Below, piece after piece: positions 17,535 through 26,017 of a DNA stretch of 64,000 nucleotides. The stretch covers positions 1,178,001 to 1,242,000 of the forward strand of contig NZ_JABBGB010000003.1 in the NCBI RefSeq assembly GCF_012927185.1. The letters are read 5' to 3'. The stretch comes from Pseudoflavitalea sp. G-6-1-2. GTDB lineage: Bacteria; Bacteroidota; Bacteroidia; Chitinophagales; Chitinophagaceae. The notes below the pieces were generated by a model. That model saw nothing but the letters and a program-made list of their open reading frames with translations. It was not told the origin of the DNA and did not search any database. The position numbers and the translations under genes are program-made. Each line of letters begins with the position of its first letter. Position 1 is the stretch's first letter.

Positions 17535-17558
17535 CCGCAAACAATAAAAGTTATATAG

Positions 17559-17586
17559 AGGCGCTCCCTGTGAGCGCCTTTTTTAT
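17559..17586 (+). terminator. Terminator of the P5C dehydrogenase gene
   Basis: AGGCGCTC and GAGCGCCT pair around a five-base loop and are followed by a run of T. Confidence 0.88.
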
Positions 17587-17964
17587 TGCATGCATTGTGA
17601 TTAATTCACGATCCCGCACACGTTTGAATGCGACAGAAAAACATGCTGAATTGTTAAAAATAAATACAAAATAAAATAATGGGTTCGTCGTTGCGGCAAT
17701 GGTTAAAAAATAGTATGACTACTTGAAATGCAGCGTGGTAGCAGTGTTGAAGCAAAATTAATTATGGCAGAATTGAAAATCTGGCATGAATATTTCTGGT
17801 GGGTGATCGGCGATCATTGCATCAATGCAGATCGCAATATATGTTTGCAGGCGATTTTACCGGATGTAAACAAAAAGAGGAACTATAGCATATTCATGTA
17901 GTTGTTCCGAAAGTTGAAGTCCGGTCGATTTGCGTGTTAATCAATAAACAAAACAAGAAGAAAC
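17587..17964 (+). promoter_or_regulatory. Long leader and promoter region of the outer-membrane barrel gene
   Basis: About 380 bases without a convincing gene. TATGTTTG at 17840-17847 fits the Bacteroidota -7 box and would give a leader of about 110 bases. Just before it, GGCGATCATTGCAT and ATGCAGATCGC form an imperfect hairpin overlapping the promoter. A 45-codon open frame (17764-17901) lies here but is not supported. Confidence 0.35.
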
Positions 17965-18543
17965 ATGAAAAGGATTTTTTTGCTGCTTGCATTTGCAGGA
18001 ACATTTGCAGCGGCCAAAGCTCAGTCAACATTTGGTGCAAAGGCAGGTCTGAACGTTGCGAACATTGGCGGTAAAGATGTGCACAATAACAAAGCCCGTA
18101 TTGCTTTCCACGGAGGTTTGTATGGTAATTTCAGTCTTGCAGATAAACTGAGCATCCAGCCAGAACTGGTGTATTCTCTTCAGGGTGTAACCTTCGATTA
18201 CATTGGGGATGATTCCAAAACCAGATTGAATTACCTGAACATCCCTGTAATGTTCCAGTATGAAATCGCTGAAGGATTTTATGCGCAGGCAGGTCCGCAA
18301 TTCGGCTTTCTGCTTAGTGCCAAGAATAAGTTAGGGAGTGTTACAAAGGATATTAAAAACGACCGCAAGAAATTCGATCTTGGGTTAGGACTTGGTGCAG
18401 GATATAAATTCCCTAAATCTCCGCTTGGTATCGATGCACGTTACATTTTCGGACTTTCCAAACTGGATGAAAACAATGATCTCAAAAGATACAACCGTGT
18501 ACTCCAGATTGGCCTGTTCTATCAACTGGGCAAACTCAAATAA
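17965..18543 (+). CDS. Porin-family outer-membrane beta-barrel protein
   Basis: 192 aa. Signal peptide (residues 1-19, ending AAKAQS), then alternating strands of a small eight-stranded barrel of the OMP_b-brl type. STFGAKAGLNVANIGG at the mature N-terminus, a LSIQPELVYSLQGV strand, YLNIPVMFQYEI and a C-terminal strand ending in a YQLGKLK tail are typical. Common in Bacteroidota; function of individual members is mostly unknown. Confidence 0.88.
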   Translation: MKRIFLLLAFAGTFAAAKAQSTFGAKAGLNVANIGGKDVHNNKARIAFHGGLYGNFSLADKLSIQPELVYSLQGVTFDYIGDDSKTRLNYLNIPVMFQYEIAEGFYAQAGPQFGFLLSAKNKLGSVTKDIKNDRKKFDLGLGLGAGYKFPKSPLGIDARYIFGLSKLDENNDLKRYNRVLQIGLFYQLGKLK

Positions 18544-18568
18544 GTAAAGCAGTTTAATAATTGAATAT

Positions 18569-18629
18569 GCCGGCGAAACCAGCCACTGTACCGAAAGGTG
18601 CAGTTCGCAGGTTTCGCCGGTTCTTTTTT
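18569..18629 (+). terminator. Long two-part hairpin terminator with GAAA loop
   Basis: The outer stem CCGGCGAAACC pairs with GGTTTCGCCGG. An inner stem ACTGTACC pairs with GGTGCAGT around a GAAA tetraloop. A T run follows. It ends the barrel gene. It also lies 47 bases before pyrR, so a role in the leader of the pyr genes cannot be excluded. Confidence 0.8.
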
Positions 18630-18675
18630 CGTCTTAATTCATCCTTTCAGCCTATTTTTATAAAAATTTTCCTGT

Positions 18676-19197
18676 TTGAAAACTGTATTGAACGAACAGC
18701 AACTGGCCATCACCATTAAAAGATTAAGTCACCAGATTCTGGAGAATCATACCAATCTGGAAAATACTGTACTGATCGGCATTCAACCGCGCGGCGTGTA
18801 TGTGAGCGACAGGGTAGTGCAGGAGATCCGGCAGCTGGTTCCTCCCAATACCGTGCAGTACGGCAAACTCGATATCACGTTCTACCGCGATGATGTTCGT
18901 ACGGAACTGCATGTACCCAATCATACCGATATTCCTTTCAGCATCGAGAATAAAAATGTAGTGCTGGTAGATGATGTGCTCTACACGGGCCGCACCATCC
19001 GTGCTGCACTGGATGCCCTGCTCGATTTCGGCCGGCCGGCCAAAGTGGAGCTCTGCATACTCGTAGACCGCCGCTTCGGACGTGAGCTGCCCATTCAGGC
19101 AGACTATGTAGGAAGATCCATCGATACCATTATCTCCCAGAAAGTGAAAGTGTTCTGGAAAGAGAAAGATGGAAAGGATGAAGTAGGCCTCATCTGA
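18676..19197 (+). CDS. pyrR: PyrR: pyr regulator / uracil phosphoribosyltransferase
   Basis: 173 aa from a TTG start. Type I phosphoribosyltransferase fold with the PRPP loop VLVDDVLYTGRTIRA (near residues 94-108) and the N-terminal RGVYVSDR element. PyrR binds pyr mRNA leaders in many bacteria when UMP is high and also makes UMP from uracil and PRPP. Located 47 bases before pyrB on the same strand, which supports the name. I do not see the classical PyrR-binding RNA motif upstream. Whether this one regulates RNA or acts only as an enzyme is open. Confidence 0.9.
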   Translation: MKTVLNEQQLAITIKRLSHQILENHTNLENTVLIGIQPRGVYVSDRVVQEIRQLVPPNTVQYGKLDITFYRDDVRTELHVPNHTDIPFSIENKNVVLVDDVLYTGRTIRAALDALLDFGRPAKVELCILVDRRFGRELPIQADYVGRSIDTIISQKVKVFWKEKDGKDEVGLI

Positions 19198-19244
19198 CCA
19201 ACTGATGGGCTGTATTGTTTTTTACCCTAACTTCGCTGCCTGAA

Positions 19245-20183
19245 ATGCGACTTTCTGTAAAACATCTGCTCGGTATCAGAGATCTCACGCGTGAGGATAT
19301 TCAGATTTTATTGGACACAGCCACAGAATTCAAGGAAGTACTCCAGCGACCTATCAAAAAGGTGCCTTCCCTGCGGGATGTGACAATAGTAAATCTGTTC
19401 TACGAGAATTCCACCCGTACAAGAATATCCTTCGAGCTGGCCGAAAAAAGGCTCAGCGCCGATACCATTAATTTCACCGCTTCCGGATCATCCGTTTCAA
19501 AAGGAGAAACATTGTTAGACACCGTCAACAATATCCTGTCTATGAAAGTAGATATGGTAGTGATGCGTCACAGTGCCACCGGAGCGCCCCACTTTCTCAG
19601 CAAACATATTCCTGCAGCCATCATCAACGCCGGCGACGGTATCAATGAGCATCCCACACAAGGATTGCTCGATGCCTTTTCCATGCGCGAAAGACTCGGC
19701 AAACTCGAAGGGCTGAAAGTGGCCATCATCGGAGATATCATGCACTCGCGCGTAGCGATGAGCAATATGTACCTTCTCAAAAAAATGGGTGCCGAAGTAA
19801 TGGTGGCTGGTCCGCCCACACTCATCCCCAAACATATCCAGCAGGCCTTCGATGTACGCGTGGAATACGATGTACGCAAAGCGCTGCAGTGGTGCGATGT
19901 GGCCAACGTGCTGCGCATCCAGCTGGAGCGTCAGAACCAGGTGCTTTTCTCTTCACTGAGAGAATACAACCTGGCTTATGGCATCAGCAGAAGACTGCTC
20001 GAAAGCCTCAATAAAGAAGTAGTGATCATGCACCCCGGACCAATCAACCGTGGCGTGGAGCTGGACAGTGATGTGGCAGACAGCGGGCAATCCATCATCC
20101 TCAACCAGGTAGAAAATGGCGTAGCTGTTCGTATGGCAGCGCTCTATCTGCTTTCCGGTGGAAGAGATGTGGCCAATGCCTGA
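19245..20183 (+). CDS. pyrB: Aspartate carbamoyltransferase catalytic subunit
   Basis: 312 aa. Joins carbamoyl phosphate and aspartate in the second step of pyrimidine synthesis. The carbamoyl-phosphate loop is FYENSTRTRISFELAE, and the aspartate domain has MHPGPINRGVELDSD. GSSVSKGETLLDT and HPTQGLLDAFSM are further family marks. The start is the ATG at 19245; an earlier TTG at 19215 would add ten residues that do not fit the family. No pyrI regulatory subunit lies beside it. Follows pyrR, precedes coaD. Confidence 0.96.
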   Translation: MRLSVKHLLGIRDLTREDIQILLDTATEFKEVLQRPIKKVPSLRDVTIVNLFYENSTRTRISFELAEKRLSADTINFTASGSSVSKGETLLDTVNNILSMKVDMVVMRHSATGAPHFLSKHIPAAIINAGDGINEHPTQGLLDAFSMRERLGKLEGLKVAIIGDIMHSRVAMSNMYLLKKMGAEVMVAGPPTLIPKHIQQAFDVRVEYDVRKALQWCDVANVLRIQLERQNQVLFSSLREYNLAYGISRRLLESLNKEVVIMHPGPINRGVELDSDVADSGQSIILNQVENGVAVRMAALYLLSGGRDVANA

Positions 20184-20212
20184 TCATAAACTGAAACTTT
20201 AATTGCATCGAT

Positions 20213-20698
20213 ATGCAAAGAATTGCGCTATTTCCCGGAACCTTCGATCCTATTACCATCGGTCACCTAGATATTATCAATCGTGCATTGCCGTTATTCG
20301 ATAAACTGGTGATCGGCATCGGCCGCAATATCAACAAAGTTCCCATGTTCTCCGAAGAACAGCGTGTGGCCTGGATCAGAGAGATCTACAAAGACGATCC
20401 GAGAGTAAGCGCCATTGTGTACGAAGGCCTCACCGTTACTGCCTGTCAGCAAGTAGGAGCGCAATTCATAGTGCGTGGTATCCGCTACGTAAACGATTTT
20501 GAATATGAGAAGGCCATCGCGGATATGAACCGCAGCCTCGATCAGCATATCGAAACAGTATTTCTCACCTGTCTGCCGCAATACACATCAGTAGCATCCA
20601 CACTCGTACGCGATGTACTGAAGAACGGAGGTGATGTAATGCAGTTTCTGCCTAAGGAAGTGGCCAACAGCCTTCCCAAACCCACGCTTAAAAAGTAA
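20213..20698 (+). CDS. coaD: Pantetheine-phosphate adenylyltransferase
   Basis: 161 aa. Transfers AMP from ATP to 4'-phosphopantetheine in the fourth step of coenzyme A synthesis. The nucleotidyltransferase motif is LFPGTFDPITIGHLDII (T/HxGH), the middle RGIRYVNDFEYE is specific to CoaD, and the second motif VASTLVRD stands for ISSTxxR. Length equals the family's. It follows pyrB by 29 bases and is probably in the same transcript. Confidence 0.96.
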   Translation: MQRIALFPGTFDPITIGHLDIINRALPLFDKLVIGIGRNINKVPMFSEEQRVAWIREIYKDDPRVSAIVYEGLTVTACQQVGAQFIVRGIRYVNDFEYEKAIADMNRSLDQHIETVFLTCLPQYTSVASTLVRDVLKNGGDVMQFLPKEVANSLPKPTLKK

Positions 20699-20703
20699 TC
20701 GGT

Positions 20704-21129
20704 ATGATCTGGTTCAGGAAAGACCTCACATTGAGCGATATTCACCATCTCCGCAGCAACAATATGGCGGAGTATCTGGGGATTGAATTCACGGAGCTTG
20801 GTCCTGATTTTCTCAAAGCCACCATGCCGGTGGATCATCGTACCAATCAGCCTTATGGCATTCTGCATGGCGGCGCCAGCTGCGTTCTGGCAGAAACACT
20901 GGGCAGCATCGGCGCTGCGCTGGTGATGGACGATACCCAATTCATTTGTGTAGGGCTGGAGATCAATGCCAATCATATCCGCAGCGTACGCGAAGGATTG
21001 GTGACCGGCACTGCAACACCTATCCATCTCGGAAGGTCCACGCAGGTATGGGATATCAAGATCCACGACCAGCAGGAGAAATTGGTTTGCATCAGCAGAC
21101 TTACGGTGGCTGTTCTTCCAAAGAAATAA
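20704..21129 (+). CDS. Hotdog-fold thioesterase (PaaI/MenI type)
   Basis: 141 aa. The hotdog helix carries QPYGILHGGASCVLAETLGS, with the HGG motif and the catalytic Glu of the PaaI/MenI/YbgC-like acyl-CoA thioesterases; the strand VGLEINANHIRSV follows. The closest functional guess is 1,4-dihydroxy-2-naphthoyl-CoA thioesterase (menaquinone pathway), but no men gene is nearby, so only the general class is safe. It starts five bases after coaD and ends directly against the stop of the convergent NUDIX gene (TAATTA across 21127-21132). Confidence 0.88.
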   Translation: MIWFRKDLTLSDIHHLRSNNMAEYLGIEFTELGPDFLKATMPVDHRTNQPYGILHGGASCVLAETLGSIGAALVMDDTQFICVGLEINANHIRSVREGLVTGTATPIHLGRSTQVWDIKIHDQQEKLVCISRLTVAVLPKK

Positions 21130-21750
21130 TTACAATCCCGCTTTCGAGATCACTTCTTTCACTGAAGGGAAAGTGTTCTTCATATACTCTTTCAATGCTT
21201 TCGCATCAGCCCATACCAGTTCGGTGATCTGTTCTTCTGTCTGAGGTACCAGCGCCTGACCGGCAGTAGCATTCATCCTGAACCAGAAGGTTTCTTTCAG
21301 AATATGATGGCCGCTATCATTATAGGTATGATAAGTGGTAACGAGTTGTTCTCCCAGCGTTGCTTTTATGCCGGTTTCTTCTTCAACTTCCCGTAATGCG
21401 CTCTGTGCGGGCGTTTCACCGGGATCCATCTTGCCTTTGGGAAGGTCCCATTTGCCGCGGCGGAACATCATCAGCACATGATTGTCGGGGTTCTGAACAA
21501 GGCCGCCCGCCGCCTGTACCAGTATGAATTTTCTCCAGAAAGCATGTTTCAGCTGTTCGATATCATCATGAAAATAGATGCCGGCATGAATTTTTTCCTG
21601 ATTCATTTCGTGGATCATGGAGTTTACACCGGGAGCGGAGAGCTCATCCATAAACACCGCATCATCGTGATGGGCATAGGGAGCAATTTCATCGGTGATG
21701 GTATCGGTGAGAAATAATGGTTTGTCGTTGAAGTAGATGGTAATGTGCAT
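21130..21750 (-). CDS. NUDIX hydrolase
   Basis: 206 aa from the ATG at 21748-21750. The NUDIX box is complete: GKMDPGETPAQSALREVEEE, then TGI. It is preceded by KWDLPKG and an N-terminal extra domain of about 65 residues (MHITIYFNDKPLFL onward). Such proteins remove phosphate groups from nucleoside diphosphates linked to other groups; the substrate is not predictable here. Its stop codon touches that of the thioesterase gene. Confidence 0.9.
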   Translation of the reverse strand: MHITIYFNDKPLFLTDTITDEIAPYAHHDDAVFMDELSAPGVNSMIHEMNQEKIHAGIYFHDDIEQLKHAFWRKFILVQAAGGLVQNPDNHVLMMFRRGKWDLPKGKMDPGETPAQSALREVEEETGIKATLGEQLVTTYHTYNDSGHHILKETFWFRMNATAGQALVPQTEEQITELVWADAKALKEYMKNTFPSVKEVISKAGL

Positions 21751-21814
21751 AAATAATTTTCCTTTTTCCCTTTTCAATGGTCAATTTCGCCGCAACCAGG
21801 AATAAATCAACATT

Positions 21815-22450
21815 ATGGCACCGAACAAAAAAGCAGTAGCTGAAAAGTTATTACAAATTAATGCTATTAAATTAAATCTTGATCAACCATTTACATGGGC
21901 ATCAGGATGGAAGAGCCCTATTTATTGCGATAACCGTAAAGCGCTGAGCTTTCCGTATATCCGCGAATTTGTAAAATCTGAGATGAGCAATGTGATTTTT
22001 GAGGAGTTCCCTGATGGCGAACTGCTGGCCGGTGTAGCAACAGCGGGCATTCCATGGGGCGCAATGGCGGCTGATCAGCTGAAACTTCCTTATATCTATG
22101 TTCGTCCAAAACCCAAAGAGCACGGGCTGGGCAATCAGATCGAAGGGTATTACACACCCGGACAAAAAGTGGTGGTGGTTGAAGACCTCGTATCTACCGC
22201 CAAAAGCAGCATGCAGGTAGTGGATGTACTGAAAGGAGCCGGATTGAACATTGTAGGTATGATAAGCATCTTCACTTATGGCTTTCCTGTTGCGGATCAG
22301 AAGTTTGCAGAAGCAGGCATCGCATACCGCTCGCTCACAGATTATCCCACTCTGATTGAACTGGCCATCGAGAAAGGAATGGTATCGAAAGATGAGGAAG
22401 GCATTTTGTTAAAATGGCGCGAAGACCCTGCGAACTGGCAAGGGAAATAA
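21815..22450 (+). CDS. pyrE: Orotate phosphoribosyltransferase
   Basis: 211 aa. Makes orotidine monophosphate from orotate and PRPP. The PRPP-binding loop is VVVVEDLVSTAKSSMQVV, with YVRPKPKEHGLGNQIEG (the flexible catalytic loop with lysine and histidine) just before it and the N-terminal FTWASGWKSPIYCDNR typical of OPRT. It is separated from pyrR-pyrB by coaD, a thioesterase and a leftward NUDIX gene, so it has its own promoter. Confidence 0.95.
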   Translation: MAPNKKAVAEKLLQINAIKLNLDQPFTWASGWKSPIYCDNRKALSFPYIREFVKSEMSNVIFEEFPDGELLAGVATAGIPWGAMAADQLKLPYIYVRPKPKEHGLGNQIEGYYTPGQKVVVVEDLVSTAKSSMQVVDVLKGAGLNIVGMISIFTYGFPVADQKFAEAGIAYRSLTDYPTLIELAIEKGMVSKDEEGILLKWREDPANWQGK

Positions 22451-22451
22451 G

Positions 22452-22459
22452 TACATTTG
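22452..22459 (+). promoter_or_regulatory. Putative -7 box before the HMA-domain gene
   Basis: TACATTTG fits TAnnTTTG. It lies just after the pyrE stop and 18 bases before the next ATG, so it would start a transcript with a very short leader. No -33 match seen. Confidence 0.4.
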
Positions 22460-22477
22460 GGTTAAATCGAATTCTAT

Positions 22478-22834
22478 ATGAAGAAACTCCTGTTACTGTT
22501 GGTGGCTGTTATGGGCATCGCTTCGATGGGTTTTGCCCAGGCGAAGAAAGGTGTACAGACAATGACCATCAAAACCCCGACCGTACAATGCGAAATGTGC
22601 AAGAACCGCATTGAAAAATACCTGCTTCGCGAAGAAGGTGTTCAGAAAGTGAATGTTGATTTCAGAAAGAAGGTTACCAAGGTAACGTATATTACTGATC
22701 GCAATAACGAAGACAATATCAGAACCGCTATCGCCAATATCGGATACGATGCCGATGATATCAAGGCCGAAGCGGAAGCCTATAAGAAATTGCCAAAATG
22801 CTGTAAGAAGCCGGAAGACGGCGGAGGCCAGTAG
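22478..22834 (+). CDS. Secreted heavy-metal-associated (HMA) domain protein
   Basis: 118 aa. Signal peptide (1-20, ending GFAQ). Residues about 27-95 form an HMA fold with metal-binding CEMC (VQCEMCKNRIEKYLL) and a GVQKVNVDFRKKVTKV strand pair. The C-terminal tail carries a CC pair (KLPKCCKKPEDGGG). It probably binds copper or a similar soft metal in the periplasm. No metal pump or metal sensor lies beside it. Confidence 0.87.
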   Translation: MKKLLLLLVAVMGIASMGFAQAKKGVQTMTIKTPTVQCEMCKNRIEKYLLREEGVQKVNVDFRKKVTKVTYITDRNNEDNIRTAIANIGYDADDIKAEAEAYKKLPKCCKKPEDGGGQ

Positions 22835-22851
22835 TTGAGGTAAAAGTTTTG

Positions 22852-22879
22852 AAGCCGCTCCAGGGGAGCGGCTTTTTTA
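22852..22879 (+). terminator. Terminator of the HMA-domain gene
   Basis: AAGCCGCTCC and GGAGCGGCTT pair around a three-base loop, followed by a T run. Confidence 0.88.
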
Positions 22880-22937
22880 TTTCAAGGATTGTCTGTAATG
22901 TATGCTGGTAGCGGCTTTCATAGTTGTGCTACGCAAC

Positions 22938-23564
22938 TCAGGCCAGTTCTGCACTGTGAACAGATACAAACCCTCCCTTTGCAGAATATGCGTTGATGCC
23001 GAAAGCATCGAATCCATTTCGCTGCAACCAATCCAGCGTTACTTTTTCGCCATTGAGAAGGCGAATATCGCCCTGTGTATCCTTCATCGTTGCCTGCTCT
23101 TCTTCATAATCGATATTGAAAAAAGCTACCGGTACGATCTCGAATACCTCATTGCCGGCACTGTCGCGATAAACTTTATCTGCTACTCTTTTATTGGTTT
23201 CTTCCGTTAACCATTCATCACAGAATAGGTTGTTGTAGCCATGCACGCAGCCATCGAAAAGCAGGATCTTTTCGCCTGAAACAATATCTACTGCGTAGAT
23301 AAGTTCGGGGGCGAAGTCTGATCCCGCAATCAGTCCTGCGAAATGTTTTCCGTAGTTTTTCTCATGAAATTCGCGGTGCTGAGGGGTGTCTTTTACCGGC
23401 CAGTTATAGAGTTCATTATAATATAGGATGCGGAAGAGACGTCCTCCGTGGGAAGATTGCAGTTGCGCTCTCCATTCTATTGCATGCATTTTATTGAAAT
23501 AATCCGGGTTATCATACACTGAAAATGGAGCGAGATGATCGGGTGCCTGTTTGTTAGCATTCAT
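22938..23564 (-). CDS. Unrecognised 208-aa soluble protein
   Basis: 208 aa, no signal peptide, Tyr/Asn/Glu-rich with alternating strands (SGEKILLFDGCVHGYNNL is the most distinctive stretch). The family is not recognised. It starts 12 bases after the DUF4303 gene on the same strand, so the two are probably an operon. By size, composition and partner it resembles proteins found with polymorphic-toxin immunity genes in Bacteroidota, but no toxin gene is adjacent. Confidence 0.65.
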   Translation of the reverse strand: MNANKQAPDHLAPFSVYDNPDYFNKMHAIEWRAQLQSSHGGRLFRILYYNELYNWPVKDTPQHREFHEKNYGKHFAGLIAGSDFAPELIYAVDIVSGEKILLFDGCVHGYNNLFCDEWLTEETNKRVADKVYRDSAGNEVFEIVPVAFFNIDYEEEQATMKDTQGDIRLLNGEKVTLDWLQRNGFDAFGINAYSAKGGFVSVHSAELA

Positions 23565-23576
23565 TGTTTTCTTTAT

Positions 23577-24131
23577 TTATTCGCCTCCCAGCTGCAGCCA
23601 TTCTTCCACTTTTGAAGGGGAGTTCAGCTGGAGGGCGCGGTCGTAATTGGAGCCATCCGGCGGGTTGATTTCTACGTTCAGAAACCAAAGCTCCCGCATT
23701 TTGCCGGTACCAAAATCGCCGGCGTCGATCAGCTTTTGGAGGGAATTGATCATAGCGCCGAGCCGGAGATCAGCTTCTTCTTCCCACGCTTTTTCACAGA
23801 GTTCGTCGATGCCCGGGCGATGAAGGAACCACTCGTTAACCGGTCCAAAGAATGGTTCTCCGATGTAAAATAGCGGAGAATCGGCATAGCTGAACCGGAG
23901 CAGATTGCACATTTCCGCAGGGTCGGAACCCTGTTTTTCGGCAGCCTCTATGGCTGCTTTTTCAAGGAGTTCTGTGCTCCAGAAACTATGTCCGGGTGTT
24001 AGAATTTCCCCGGTTGTGGTAAGAGCAAAGTAATAAAAATGGTGCTTAGGATAGGTGGATTTCACCAGATCGAGGGTGCTCCGGATAGCCGGAATGAGGA
24101 GGTTTTCAAGAGCAGCCTGTGCTGAATTCAT
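23577..24131 (-). CDS. DUF4303-type protein
   Basis: 184 aa from the ATG at 24129-24131. The start of the domain (HHFYYFALTTTGEILTPG), the middle LRFSYADSPLF stretch and a C-terminal helix (ELCEKAWEEEADLRLGAM) fit the DUF4303 pattern. Proteins of this kind occur among bacterial immunity-like families, but no biochemical role is established. First gene of a probable two-gene operon with the 208-aa protein. Confidence 0.65.
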   Translation of the reverse strand: MNSAQAALENLLIPAIRSTLDLVKSTYPKHHFYYFALTTTGEILTPGHSFWSTELLEKAAIEAAEKQGSDPAEMCNLLRFSYADSPLFYIGEPFFGPVNEWFLHRPGIDELCEKAWEEEADLRLGAMINSLQKLIDAGDFGTGKMRELWFLNVEINPPDGSNYDRALQLNSPSKVEEWLQLGGE

Positions 24132-25212
24132 GCTCAAAAATAGCCCAATGATGCAGGAGAAGTACTCCCTGAGAACAGGTAAAATTGATCGGAGCCAGTA
24201 AAAATTAGAGTCAAATCAGGAGTGTTCCTGGGAAAATTGAGGGGATGATTGCAGGGCAAAAAAGCGAAAAAACAGAGCAGGAAGCTGGCAGACAGGCTTC
24301 AAATTTTCTGAGAATTATTAGCAAAAAAAATAATGGATGGCGCCTTCGCGAACCAAAAATACCACGAAAAAAGACTTGTTTTAGTCGCTTAAGAAACGGG
24401 AAAATAACGCTGGTTTTCCGGAATTACGGAACGGTAAAAGAAAGGAGCAGATCGTGGATTGAGGGAATTCTGGCAATAAAACAGAGTCATTTTTCTGTTG
24501 AAATACTCAGAAATTTTGAAGATTCCGAACACTGATTCTTCAGAAATCCGGTCCAAAATGTGGTGGTTCAATTCCCGGATTTTCCGGAAAAATGGATCAA
24601 TTCTACCGGATGGAAAAGGCAAAAATCTGCTAAAAACGGGGCAGTTTTATGACTTTTTTTTCAAATTTCTTCGCTGAAAAAACGCCTCCAAAACGAATAA
24701 TTATTGCCAGTTTGACATATAAAATGAAAATCTCCGTAAGAGTCGGGCTATGCCCATTTGCCGGATTTATGATTTCCGGCAGCTGAAAATTACCCGTTGA
24801 GCAGGAGATATTTTGGATCTGACCGGTATGACTGATCTATCAACCCGACAGAAAAATGTCTAAGAATCTGCCAATCCCATTGCCTGATTTCTCCTTAATT
24901 CCCCGAAATAATATGATTTGGCGACAGCAATTTCCTTCTGGTTTTTCAACATCGTTTTCAAAAAAGATGGACAATCTTGCACAGTTAATTTTTATCATGT
25001 GTGGGAGTATCTACCGACAGCACCCCAAAATCCGAGCAGTTTTTTCGACCTGATGGGCCCATTTTTCCGGGAGCTTTCCTGGCTGTGTGGCACAAAAAAA
25101 CACCATGCTTTTGAGTGAAAATTCCGGCATCGCCGATGCCTTTTCCAGATCGGAATGGAAGCGGATCCTATCCGTAGACCGACCCCTGGTTTTTGAAAAC
25201 GGGGCCTCCGGG
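24132..25212. other. Largest gene-free stretch in the window
   Basis: About 1.1 kb with no supportable gene on either strand. It is A/T-rich with many scattered CCGG-containing words (such as TTTTCCGGAA near 24415 and 24586, and GCCGGATTTATGATTTCCGGC near 24760). Several short hairpins are visible, including GGCATCG/CGATGCC near 25130. Open frames up to about 96 codons lack any protein character. It may be a decayed gene region or hold unrecognised RNAs. Confidence 0.4.
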
Positions 25213-25240
25213 CAAAAAAAATCCGGCGGTTGTCCGCCGG
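25213..25240 (-). terminator. Terminator of the LEA14-like lipoprotein gene
   Basis: On the minus strand CCGGCGG and CCGCCGG pair around ACAA and are followed by a run of eight T. Confidence 0.9.
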
Positions 25241-25269
25241 AAAATTATGTGTGAAACAGGAGCAAAAAA

Positions 25270-25722
25270 TCAAAAACTGAGCTTCTGTTTCCGGGTGTAA
25301 TTGATCGGGTAATTGATGAAAATTCCGCTGCGTCCAATCTTCGCATTTCCCTCCAAACGGAGCAGCACTTCCTCGGAACTGAGGTTTTGAAGAAAGCCGA
25401 TTCCCACCGTTGCCATGTCGATCGTCAGCTTCACCGGCACCAGAAAAGTATCCTGTTTGGGAATTTTCAGGGTGCTGTCGAATGTGGATTTTCCGAGGTA
25501 TTTGTCGTTCACGAAAACGTTCACTTCCGCTTTTTTCATGGTCAGCGGGTAGCGGTTCGGATTGAAATATTCCACGTCAACTGCCACCGTCGATTCCTTC
25601 CAGCCCATGCTCAGCACCTTCACATTACGGATTCCGAGATAATCTAAAGAAGTAGGTTTTGCACATCCTGACCATCCCAACCAGAGGAGTGGGAGCAGGA
25701 GCCACCAGGGCGTTTTTTTCAT
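25270..25722 (-). CDS. LEA14-like (WHy-domain) lipoprotein
   Basis: 150 aa from the ATG at 25720-25722. Signal peptide with lipobox (LWLGWSGC, cysteine at residue 20), then an Ig-like strand-rich domain: STVAVDVEYFNPNRYPLTMK contains the FxNPNxxPL pattern of late-embryogenesis-abundant type 2 (LEA14/WHy) domains, followed by VFVNDKYLGKS. Envelope location is certain from the lipobox; the molecular function is unknown. Longer in-frame readings would place 45 unrelated residues before the signal peptide. Confidence 0.8.
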   Translation of the reverse strand: MKKTPWWLLLPLLWLGWSGCAKPTSLDYLGIRNVKVLSMGWKESTVAVDVEYFNPNRYPLTMKKAEVNVFVNDKYLGKSTFDSTLKIPKQDTFLVPVKLTIDMATVGIGFLQNLSSEEVLLRLEGNAKIGRSGIFINYPINYTRKQKLSF

Positions 25723-26017
25723 GCGGGAGATTTTATGGAGCACAAAGTAGGGGATTAATTTTTTCTGCCAAAAAACGGTTGTACATTTAAGATTTTGTTT
25801 GCTAATTCCTTTAGAAAAATACAGTGCAGAAATGGCAGAACGCTGAAAAACAGCCAACTACTAAATTTAGTATTCAAATTTAATTGTAAGTAGCTATTTA
25901 TAAATGCAATTATGTGGAATAATGATGATTTAAATCAAAAGAAAAAAGTAGAAAAAATGAATGCATTTACCCTTTTTTCTTTCAAGATTCCACAGAATAT
26001 TGCAAAATGAAACAAAG

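Noticed and set aside
15969-17540. Long minus-strand frames opposite the P5C dehydrogenase gene
   Set aside because: Antisense shadows of a complete, well-conserved enzyme.
17764-17901. A 45-codon open frame with several Trp, ahead of the outer-membrane barrel gene
   Set aside because: It overlaps the likely promoter box and a hairpin, has no recognised relative and is short enough to be chance.
24245-25273. Open frames of 77-96 codons in the gene-free region
   Set aside because: They lie on both strands, overlap each other and show no protein pattern or start context.
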